A stretch of 50,000 nt of DNA from Selaginella moellendorffii. Taxonomy: Eukaryota; Streptophyta; Lycopodiopsida; Selaginellales; Selaginellaceae. The position numbers and the translations under genes were made by a program. Shown here piece after piece: positions 34,373-43,028 of this stretch. The DNA lies in the NCBI RefSeq assembly GCF_000143415.4, contig NW_003314359.1:33477-83476 (forward strand). The letters are read 5' to 3'. Below the pieces are notes generated by a model. The model was not told the origin of the DNA and searched no databases. It saw only the letters and a program-made list of their open reading frames with translations. The first letter of the stretch is position 1. Each line of letters starts with the position of its first letter.

Positions 34373-36857
34373 GAGACACTTCTTCAAAGGCAAAACAGGC
34401 AAGCACCAGCCAAGCTCAAACTGACAGTGGTCATAAAAAGCGAAAGCACGTTGGACAGTTATCGGGATCAGAGGTGTTTGATTCAAAAAGGAAGAAGGGC
34501 AACGAAAAGATGATAGGTAATGCCTCGCGGTTATGGCGTGTGTGCAAAAGCAGCCAGTCACCACCTCCTGACTCAGATTCCTATGGCGGACTCCCCTTCC
34601 CCAATCTCAATGGAGAGGTACAATAGATGAGGGATGTTTTTCAAGTCAGGGCCACATTTTTCTCATCTCGTCATCTTCGAAGGGTGCAAGAACGTGCAGA
34701 AACCATGTTAAGACAGTCGGGTGAGGATACGGTCCTAGGTCACGCACTAAAACAGGCTATGGATGTCTTGTATTTTGAGATGGAGACTTGGCCAGATGAT
34801 TTTCCCAAGATGGTCCTGGAAGAACAAGCCATCTAGCCTGAGCAGCCTATGGAAGAAATGCAGGAGGGGGATGAGGAGCCAGAGAAAGATAATGAGCAGG
34901 AAGAGCAGAAGGATGAAGAGGAGGACAAAGAAGAGGAGGACGAAGAAGAGGAGGACGAAGAGGACTTGGATGGTCCTCACAATGGTGACGATCACAATAA
35001 CGACGACGACGATGATGACGACGATGGCCAGCCTGAGGTAGCCAAAGAGCAGCGGAGGAAGGTCATACAAGACAAACCATCAGGTAAATAATAGTACATC
35101 CATTCCTAACCTTTTACCATTTCTAACATTGTCCATGTAGGTTGCAAAGCAAATGGTAAGTAGAGATTATTCAGTTGAATTAAGATACAAACTCTAGCCT
35201 TTAGTGTTGATGAAGGATAGTGCCAAGCAAGGGTCGAAACGTATGTCCAATCCTTCAGAATCAGCAGTGCGCCCAAGTGATATCGGTCCTAGTTCCTCAA
35301 TAGCAGTTGATGGTAAATACAGTATAGTCGATTCAATGTGCTAATGAGTTTGTTTTTAGTAGCCAGTAGGGAGGATACCATCTCAATTGAAGGGAGATAT
35401 TTGGACATGCATATGGATCCGCCAGTGGACTCTACTTGCCTGCAAGAGTCATCAGAGCTGGTGGAGGCTACTATCCATATCAACGCCAAGCAAGCTAACC
35501 ACGCTCCACTTGATGCTGCCCATACCACTGAGTCAATCTTGTCCACGTATCCAACTGACGGTGATCAAGCGCTATTGGACCCGCATGAGGCCGCCCCAGC
35601 CGCCGAGCCGGTCGTATCCTCATTTCCAACGGACTCAACGTGTGCCCAATCGTCTGACTACGCGCCGTTGGAACCTCCCTACACCGCCCCTGCTGCCTGT
35701 TCGGTCATGTCCACTTTGCCAACGGAGGCACCAGCTGAAATGGCATGTGATCACACGCCATCAGAACCACCCCATGCCACTGTTGAGCCAGTTGTACCAG
35801 AGTCTACAGCTGAAATGGCATGTGCCCACACGCCATCGGATGCGATTAACCCCACATTGCAGAAGAGAGTATTTCCGCCCTTCACGTTTCCTCGACCAAA
35901 ACCCTCTCAACGACCATCGGAAGCACCATTTGCTAATATTGTAGATGGTAAAATTGACTTGTACCATTTTTTATGCTGACGCATTTCATTTCAGAGTCAC
36001 GGCGAAGGTACTGTATCGTTTTTGATCTGAACGGTGTCCTTTTCTCCCATGAGCGTGGCTCGTCCTCGAATGTCACTGCACCCTCTAAAGTCTACAGTCG
36101 CAAGTTGGTCAAAAGAGACAGATTCACATTAATCACACGGGAGAAACTGCGGGATCTAATAATGACCATGCGACACTTAAAACAGAGCGCCGGGTTCAAT
36201 TTGCAATTGGGAGTTTGGACATCCATGATGCGCCACAATGCATTAACGTTGCTACAGATGATGCACGATCAGACGCGAGTAATATTACCATTTGACTTTC
36301 TCCTAACGCAGGAGGATTGCTTGACTATGGTCCATGTGAGGGGTAGCAAGCCCATCTTCGTCAAGCCAGAGGCTGTAGTGATGAACCGGACTGCTAGGTC
36401 AAGTGAAATCCTCATCATCGATGACTCGCTGATTAAAACTGCAGCGAACACGCACACATATGCAGTGCACCCCATCTCTTGCAGTATGGAAACTAGGGAG
36501 AAGAAACCGTATGTTCTGGGGGACCTTGCAAAACGGCTTGGAGCGATGGTGATAGAGAACCGGCCAGTCCAGGAGGTGGCTGCAGAAATCAACCAAATGG
36601 CAGATGGAACGGTATATCAGAAGCCATTTGATCGGACAGACACCAGTCATCATTTATGGCATGTATATTGTCTAGCCAAGCACTATCCGCATCTCCATAA
36701 TCTGCTCAACCGGATGGGTTCTTCGACCACTGAACATGAGCGTGGACGTATGAGAGAAGAGATGGCATTACTATTGGGTTTAAATCCTAATAGTGTGGAG
36801 AGTGATGAAATTCCAAGATTATTGTATAGGCGTTGGAGGCAAAAAATAACAGTCTGA

Positions 36858-37275
36858 GATGGCATGTATTTATTTAAAAATGTAACTTATTATGGCATGG
36901 GGTTCCATGCCATTGTATTAATATTAAAAGACAATTCTTTGAGAGGATTTGCATTATACTAGAAGTGTTACAGCATGTTATTGGAAGTCTACGAAGTTGT
37001 TTTATTAATAAGGGGAAAGTAAAGATTGAATGGGGACTTGGGCTCCACCTAGACTCGGAGCAACTGAGCCAATATTAAAAGGATGGAAAGAAATTGGACG
37101 ACGATGACAAGGAGAAGAGAGAGGTGAAGCAGTGGCAGGGGGAGGAGAAGTGATTGAGTAGACATTTCCTTGTTTAAAATAAAATGGCATGTGCCTCAAT
37201 GCAGTTGAATTTTGTTATATTTATATACTATATAAAGGTTTGGAAACTTTATTTTACAAGTGGGATAATGACAAT
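36858..37275 (+). other. 3' flank of the fusion gene to the right TIR
   Basis: No gene. A half palindrome overlaps the stop region (36858), a full one lies at 36891-36914 and a decayed one at 37182-37207. AT-rich, consistent with a 3' UTR and subterminal sequence. Confidence 0.5.
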
Positions 37276-37297
37276 TCCCACTTTAACGAAATAGAGC
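37276..37297 (-). repeat. Right terminal inverted repeat of element B
   Basis: 22 bp starting TCCCACTTTAACG and ending ATAGAGC, perfect reverse complement of 23597-23618. Confidence 0.85.
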
Positions 37298-40264
37298 TTC
37301 ACTTATTGAACCAATGAGTCAGGAGCACACTATGAAGCTCAACATGGCATGCCATAAGATCAACATGTAAGAATTTTTTTTTTGTAAACTTAGCCAATAT
37401 CGTGTTTTTGCAGGCTAAACCAATTTGCGTTTCAAGCTTATACATTGGTACATGACATTGAGCACCTTTGGTTTATCGGCATGCTCTCGCTAGAGGAGGT
37501 CCAAACATTGAACAATCATGAGGTATTTGAAGCAATTTGAGTGAAGCTAGCAGCTAGGAAAGGCCAAGAATTGCAGACTTGGTACCAGCTGCCACTTGAT
37601 TTTCTAGTTGTTGTTTGGGTGAAGGTAAATTAGTATTGAAGTATGTATCAACTTACATAATGTTTCTTGCAGCCCATAATCAAAGGAGAAAGAGCATCAT
37701 TCTTTAAAAATGCCCAAGGGGATGAGCAGTAGAAGGAGATGGAGTGGCATGTGATTGAGCAGCAAATTTTAAATACAAAGAGAACAAAGGTGAAAAAGTT
37801 TCTCTCAATTGCAGACATACAACGCAGGTAGGAATGGCTTGATAGCATTGTAGAGATTTGTTTTCATGTTCGTAAGTTCTTCTAAAATTTGTGAAACATT
37901 TCATAAGTCCTTGTGTGTGTAGGAACTGGTAAAGCACCGGAGGAACTCATTTACAACATTTCCAAGAGTAAAATGTCTTTTGTTGAACAAAGCATCTACT
38001 TGGACCTTCTCAACACTTGGCTGTGAAACAACAAAAAATGCTACGAGATAAGGATGGAGAAGGTGATGAAGGAAAAGGCATATATTTCTCAAAATATTGC
38101 CACTGGTGAGGAGGTGCTACAAGTCTGGGATGAGAAGTTTCTTTCCAACACCCACATAGGTATCACTCTTGAAGAATATATTCATACTTGTCTTGCGGAG
38201 CTAGGGAATGGTTGGCTTCCATGTGGTGGGATGAGTTTGGTTGAGTTCAAGAACCAACCAGGACAACCATTTCTTACAAGGCGCATGGTTTACAAGTATT
38301 TTCTCAATTCTCATTTATATATTGGTATTTATATTTTTGTTTTACTTTGTAGATATTTAAAATATTGCCCCAACACACCAGTATACATAACTGGTGTTTT
38401 GCAGAAGCTCTTGACTAGAGGCAAGAAGCTGGGGATGTATGAGCCAGAGTTCTACTGTCCTTGTACACATGAGAAGGAGCTATGCCTGTGGTACCTTGAA
38501 CTCGTGGAGCAAATGCCGACATCAGACTTTGAGCTAAATCTCTACCTTAAATGTTATCTAGGTTCACTTGAAACTTAGCACTTGACTAGGAAATATTAAC
38601 CTTGAGTTATATTTTTATTTTCCAGAGGCTCTTTCTGACTATGATAATGATGTTGTTGAAGTTCAACAACTAAACCCAGAAGTCCACACTCATGAAACCA
38701 TTCAGGAGATGTCAAATCCAAATACCGTTGAACCAAAGGAAACTATACAGGAAATTCCAGCACAAGAGATTCCAGTCCTTGCTCCTCGCAAGCCCTGAAG
38801 GGGCCATCGTGAAACCTTTGATGAGAGTAAGGACTTTGATTTGGAACATTCTTTCATTCATTCTTGACTTCACTTTTTTTTTTATAGATTTTGAAGAGAG
38901 CAGCCATCAATCTTCTCGGCGGACTAAGACATTCTTCTCATCCCTCCCTACGGCTAAAGACAACGACCTAGAAGAGCTCTCCTCTGCAGCTATGCATAAA
39001 CAAGTTAGTAAACATGAATTTTATCTCCAACTTTTAGTTCTAATAATTGAGTTTTAGGTTTGCCCTCTATCCCCAATGGCTAGTGTTGGGGAAGTTGCTG
39101 TTCTCATTAGGGATTACACACAGCTTTTAGATGCTACTAGTTGGGAGCTCTACATGCTTGATTAGTGGATCTATGGTCTGAGTCAGCTCAGACCTTATGG
39201 GAAGATCGATTTCATCTTTTTCAATCTTCCTGATGATATGCTACCACTGTAGGGGGATACTCTGTCATGGAATGTGTTGCAGGCCCAACACATTTTCCAA
39301 GCCTTAAAGGTTATGAGCAGCTTCATGACATATGAGGGTGTGGTTGTCATGATCCTTCCCCACTCTCTAATGTGGGAAGGCCTTCTCGCACACTTGGTTG
39401 ACAATGATGATGGATTTGTTGAGTTTTCATCTGGCTGCCTTCTTTCAAGTATGGCAATGGATGCAAAAGTGGGCAAAAGCAAAAGGTGTGTGACTTCTTT
39501 ATTTACAAATTAACTCTATTCTATTTTTTTTTTCCAAATTTATTCCTAGAACTACCATGCTCTATGCCACATTGGGAACTGGTGTAATGCCACAAGAGCT
39601 AATGAGCGTGCTACTCTTGCTTTACCAGAATATGACAGCTCTATAGACATCATCCCAAATGTGATTGACTTGAATGTTCTTCACCCAACATTCCCTAGTT
39701 ATTGACATTGTTTAGTTACGGCTATGCAGATCTGGTTGGAGTTATTCTATCCACCAAAGGGAACTGTGCTTGATGTTACAACAAGATTTGGATCAATAGT
39801 GCAGGCAACAAAAGAGACAGGCCGAGCTGTTTTTGCACTTGAGAAGAAGGGTGCCTTTGAGGACATTCTTAGGAGATTTTGCGACAGGTAATGTTAGTGC
39901 TTGAAATAATTTATAATATTTATTCTCAAATGTTTCTATGTCATTAGGTCTACACTTATCACACACAATATTTCAGTCCACATGCTTGATCTTGATGATA
40001 TGGATGATCATATGGACCGAAGTGAATTCCACTTACCTATTTATGCTAAATGTATGGCACAACATTACATACAACACGAGCCTATAGTGAAGGTGCATTC
40101 CACTATACCCATTCTACTTTTCTGGATATGGAAGCAGAAGAAGATTGAATATATTCTAATTTTAATGTTGTTTAATATATTATTTTCTTTCTTTGTAGAC
40201 TAAAAGATTAGTTCGTGTTGAACCAATAATCTACATGAGCTTATGGAATACCTTAAACACCTAG
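37298..40264 (+). pseudogene. ParB/methyltransferase-like gene of element A, 3' part
   Basis: Resumes in frame at 37299 with SLIEPMSQEHTMKLNMACHK. Short introns at 37367-37413 (47 nt), 37625-37672 (48 nt), 37828-37922 and 38296-38352 (57 nt) join peptides cleanly, for example KINM to LNQFAFQAYTLVHDIEHLWF and MVYK to YLKYCPNTPVYITGVLQKLL. The C-terminal part looks like a beta-class DNA methyltransferase fold: KIDFIFFNLPDDM (about 39205, at the N/DPPY position) precedes TVLDVTTRFGSIVQATKETG and RAVFALEKK (about 39770-39850, at the FxGxG cofactor motif). Key motif residues are not canonical. The end TKRLVRVEPIIYMSLWNTLN follows a last intron ending at 40199, with TAG at 40262. Stops at 37538, 37730, 38024, 38798, 39163, 39250 and 39703 are TGA or TAG, never TAA. 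Confidence 0.5.
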
Positions 40265-40281
40265 ATTTTATGTTAAAATTC

Positions 40282-40300
40282 TTGGTTCGGGACGAACTAA
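40282..40300. repeat. Hairpin downstream of the element A gene
   Basis: TTGGTTCG, GGA, CGAACTAA, with one G:T mismatch. Same GGTTC/GAAC plan as the six hairpins at 21916-22446, which supports both being part of one element. Confidence 0.6.
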
Positions 40301-40539
40301 GGTAGTGCCATTAAACTTTCGCTAGTTAAGGGATTGTATGACTTCCTTTGACTTTTGTTGACTTTCATTGACTTGAGCTCAGCTCAAAAATTACCTGGCC
40401 CCATACAAGCTGTTGGTTGAAAGACCAAAGTGATCATCCCCTAGGGGGGTGGGGGTTGCAAGGGGTTCCATAAGTATAGTAGGGAGAGTGTGGGGGTTGG
40501 ACCCTAGTGGAGCCAGTTTGGCCAGGAAAGGCTAGTTTG
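40301..40539. other. Non-coding junction
   Basis: Holds TTTGACTTTTGTTGACTTTC (short TTGAC repeats, W-box-like) and a segment GGTTCCATAAGTATAGTAGG resembling 42480-42500. No gene seen. Confidence 0.4.
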
Positions 40540-41400
40540 GCCTAGGAAGGCTGTACCTAGGTGTTGGGTGATAAAATAACTATTGGGAAGTCCAAGGCTA
40601 GAGTGAATACAAATTAACAAATGGGGTAGTTTGGTGAAGTGTTCAAGAGCCGACTCTAATTTTCCCTGGAGATTGAATGGTCGATGCTCCCAATGGGTAG
40701 CACTACTTACTTGGATACTGGGCATGACTTAACAGAACCTTGCTTTAACCCCATGGCTAGAGCACCCAAAAGCGGAAGGTGGGGAGAGTACCCATGAGGC
40801 CCATGTAGGGTCATGGTATTCCAAAATGTTGTGATGGTGGAAAGGAAGAAGAGCAGTCCTCTAATGTAGTGACCAAGGATGCGGTTATATGGTGAGGAAG
40901 TCCCAGAGAACAAGGCGACTTAATGGTTAGGCATGTGAGCCTTGATCCAATGGCAATATTGGCAAACACGGCCATGGATAGAAAGGGACTTGGTGGGGAC
41001 CAAAAAAGGAATATTAGGGAAGGCTATTCCCCATATCTATAGGCATCTTAAGGATGTTAAGGAGTGGATTTGGGATGACCAGTCATGGACAGATAGCCCA
41101 ATCTTTGAGAGATGGGACTATGATGTAGGTGGTATTAGATCATCAGTGTGATGAAAGTGAATAGGCATGGCTTTAGTGTAATAGGTTGATATGTTAGTGG
41201 TACCTTTGGGTGTTAGTCATGGGATCGAACACATGTAGCACTTTGACCAAATGCAAAGATTGAGTGGTATGGATGTCATTCTTGGGGCTAGCAAGCCCTC
41301 AGTTCTGAATTGGACTTATGGAGGTTAGGAATAAGACTCCTCCAAGTGTTCGGAGGTGTGGTTAAGTAACTAAACTAGAATGAAAAAATTAATCGCTTAC
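40540..41400 (+). repeat. Conserved interior block, copy 2
   Basis: Second copy of the block at 12330-13200, same orientation. The frame 40942-41151 is open here (IERDLVGTKKGILGKAIPHI then YRHLKDVKEWIWDDQSW) and is matched by similar residues in copy 1. That indicates former protein-coding function of unknown type. Confidence 0.6.
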
Positions 41401-41555
41401 ATCTCTTAAATGTCTTTAAACACCTCTTTCCCAATCTTTTCTTATTTCTAAGTTTCAACCACCATCTTATTTTCTTAGCGTTTTTGTAAGGAACCAACTC
41501 CCCGAGGTGTCATAGGCTAAAGGATCTCTAAAACCACAACTGAAATAATAAAGAG
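41401..41555. other. Junction between conserved block and minisatellite
   Basis: No coding signal. ATAATAAAGAGTTCATTAGATGAGAC near its end recurs at about 42250 (ATGATAAAGAATTCATCAGATGAGAC), marking a partial duplication. Confidence 0.4.
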
Positions 41556-42427
41556 TTCATTAGATGAGACCGAGTCCAAGATCGATTCCGAGACTGACTT
41601 TAAGACCAAGTTCAAGACCAAATCTGAGACTGACTCTAAGACTGAGTTTGAGACCAAGTTCGAGACCGAGTCTGAGATCAAGTTTGAAACCAACTCCGAG
41701 ACCTAAGTCTGAGATCTGAGATTGGATCCAAAACCAAGTCCAAGATCAAGTCCAAGATCAAGTCCAATATTGAGTTCAAGACCAAGTCCAAGGTCGAGTC
41801 TGAGATCAAGTCCAAAACTTAGTTTAAGACCGAGTCTAAGGTCGAGTCCTAGGTCGAGTCCGAGATCAAGTCCAAAATTGAGTTTGAGACTGAGTCCGAA
41901 GTCGAGTCCGAGGTTGAGTCCGAGATCGAGTCCGAGATCAAGTCCGAGCTTGAGTTCGAGATTAAGTCCAAGATCAAGTCCAAAACCGAGTTCGAGACCA
42001 AGTCCAAGATTGAGTTCGAAATTGAGTCCGAGACTGAGTCCGAGACCAAGTTCAAGATTCAAGATCAAGTCCAAAACCGAGTCTGAGATTGAGTCCAAGA
42101 CTGAGTCCAAAGTCGGGTTTGATTGAGTCCAAGATTGAGTATGGGATCGAGTTCAAGATCAAGTCTGAGAATAAGTCTGAAGTCAAGTCCAAGATCAAAT
42201 CCAAAATCGAGTTCCCCTCAAGCACTCACATCCTGAAACTACAACCGGAATGATAAAGAATTCATCAGATGAGACTGAGTCTAAGATCGGGTCCAAGACC
42301 AAGTTGGAGATCAAGTTCAAGACTGAGTCTAAGTCCAAGGTCAAGTTCGAGATCGAGGATAAGACCAAGTTGAGTCCAAGATGAAGTTCGAAATTAAATC
42401 CAAGACTGAGTTTGAATACTAATATAG
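41556..42427 (+). repeat. Degenerate minisatellite (GAGTCCAAGATC type)
   Basis: About 870 bp of 6- and 12-bp-period repeats (GAGTCCGAGATC, AAGTCCAAGACC and similar), broken once at about 42215-42275. It ends in GAATACTAATATA, like the LTR ends at 12314 and 17593, so it is probably a relic of that LTR family. Long frames on both strands (Ser/Pro/Arg-rich or Leu/Gly/Asp-rich) come from the periodicity. Confidence 0.8.
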
Positions 42428-42489
42428 TCACGGGGTGAAAGCCCAAAGCAATTGTCTCTTAAGGGAGGGGGGCTTGTAGAGGGTTTCAA

Positions 42490-42765
42490 AAGTATAGTAG
42501 GGATAGTGAGGTCTAGAAACTAGTCTTGAAGGAACTCTCCAATGGTCCTTTTAAACTGACTTGAGGTTGAGACTGGGTGTTAGGGGCCTTGGGTGGGAGT
42601 GACTATGGAGTTGGTGGTGCTAGCATTAATATAATAAGGATAGTGAGGTATAAGAACCAGTCTTGACAGAACTCTCTAATGGTGTTTCCAAACTAACTTA
42701 GGGTTGAGACTGAGAGTTATAGGCCTCGAGTGGGAGTGAATATAGAGTCAGCTAGTGTTAGAAAG
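42490..42765 (+). repeat. Tandem duplication with period about 137 bp
   Basis: GGATAGTGAGGT-n-CAGTCTTGA-n-GAACTCTC is present at 42501 and again at 42638, followed in both by AACTNACTTRAGGTTGAGAC and GGGAGTGA segments. Non-coding. Confidence 0.75.
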
Positions 42766-43028
42766 GCCACCCAAGGAAGTGCTCAAAAGTAACTCCCACT
42801 CTCGGAAGGGAAACCGACTACAATGCTCCCGACTTATATGGAGTAGTGCCCCACTTGAGTACCATGTGGCTCATTGGTCTTCGCTCCTTCCTAGGGGTAT
42901 AGGCCTTTTCTTTGGGATGGAAGTGGGGGAGTAGGGGTACCCATAATAGGCTGTTAGGCCATAATGTTTCCTCTCAGGGTTTTAAAGTAAGAGATGCATT
43001 CAAAGTTTGGGATTTAGAGTTCTATTAT
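42766..43028. other. Non-coding stretch
   Basis: No gene or recognisable repeat beyond short G-runs. Confidence 0.4.

Larger units (their letters stand above)
31261..36857 (+). pseudogene. ParB-like / methyltransferase-like / FCP1-HAD-like fusion gene of element B
   Basis: Exons that stay in frame: ATG 31261-31263; 31503-32681; 32736-about 34060; 34109-34195; 34252-34323; 34373-35083; 35141-35155; 35205-35312; 35360-35947; 35995-36857. Joined ends read MARNCVLLPATVNV at the start. Then come lysine clusters (about 31980-32110, KKKSRKKQK), a ParB-like domain (DIQSKYNHRLVSYEWVEKLK and FYAVSGQHSSLAMQE, about 32160-32430), and helical sequence. A degenerate beta-class methyltransferase-like fold follows (about 33390-34000, with KCVVEYNYSRLFFRAALLKG at the cofactor-loop position and no DPPY). 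After a Lys-rich then Glu/Asp-rich linker (34849-35040) and a Pro/Ser/Thr linker, an FCP1/HAD domain has CIVFDLNGVLFS, VWTSM and LIIDDS. The second Asp of DxDx is Asn, as in plant DLNG homologues. Stops: TAG at 32547, 33087, 33255, 33297, 34299, 34624, 34834; TGA at 32829. Could be two adjacent genes. Confidence 0.6.
23821..37207. repeat. Dispersed 24-bp palindrome family of element B (about 25 copies)
   Basis: Consensus arms AATGGCRTG and CAYGCCATT around a 6-base centre AGGCCA or TGGCCT. Approximate copy positions: 23821, 24139, 24225, 24640, 24824, 24985, 25132, 26472, 26530, 28377, 28445, 28542, 29153, 29231, 30078, 30158, 30317, 30450, 31287, 31363, 31424, 32707, 34200, 34339, 35738, 35814, 36891, 37182. 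Good copies pair 9 of 9 arm bases. The centre is never fully symmetric (A..A or T..T), so each copy has an orientation. Copies occupy introns, sites just after stop codons, the intergenic region and one exon. A variant ATTGCATG-n6-CACGCTATA recurs at 29231, 30158 and 30450. None was noticed outside the element apart from a core ATGGCATGCCAT at 37344, just past the right end. Confidence 0.9.
23597..37297. mobile_element. Element B: 13.7-kb DNA transposon-like unit with perfect 22-bp TIRs
   Basis: Bounded by a 22-bp perfect inverted repeat (GCTCTATTTCG...GGGA). It contains two divergent multi-exon genes, a small third frame, a 3-kb divergent intergenic region and about 25 palindromes confined to this interval. 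It interrupts the ParB/methyltransferase-like gene of element A: the peptide stops at ...HISILVTL on the left and resumes as SLIEPMSQEHTMK on the right. No clean target duplication is visible (left flank ...CACACTAT, right flank TTCACTTA...; CACT is shared). In-frame stops in both genes show that this copy is inactive. Confidence 0.7.
17600..40330. mobile_element. Putative outer element A (interrupted by element B)
   Basis: Inference from gene layout: a minus-strand gene (17853-21141) and a plus-strand gene (22651-23596 continuing at 37298-40264) diverge from a hairpin-rich region. This is the layout of element B, which sits inside the plus-strand gene. Ends are not defined. A GTCCCAAACCAACAT segment at about 17660 and the hairpin at 40282-40300 (reverse complement CGTCCCGAACCAAGAAT) resemble each other in opposite orientation and may be subterminal. 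Without the insertion the unit would be about 9 kb. All frames are broken. Confidence 0.4.

Noticed and set aside
26580-34836. UAG read as Gln by an altered genetic code
   Set aside because: The gypsy TAG at 8178 replaces Trp, other relics contain TGA and TAG mixed, and frameshifts show ordinary decay.
23589-37305. 8-bp target-site duplication (CACACTAT / TTCACTTA)
   Set aside because: Only four of eight positions agree, so it is not distinguishable from chance.
41703-42126. Open frames of about 135 codons on both strands
   Set aside because: Period-6/12 minisatellite; composition is pure repeat translation.
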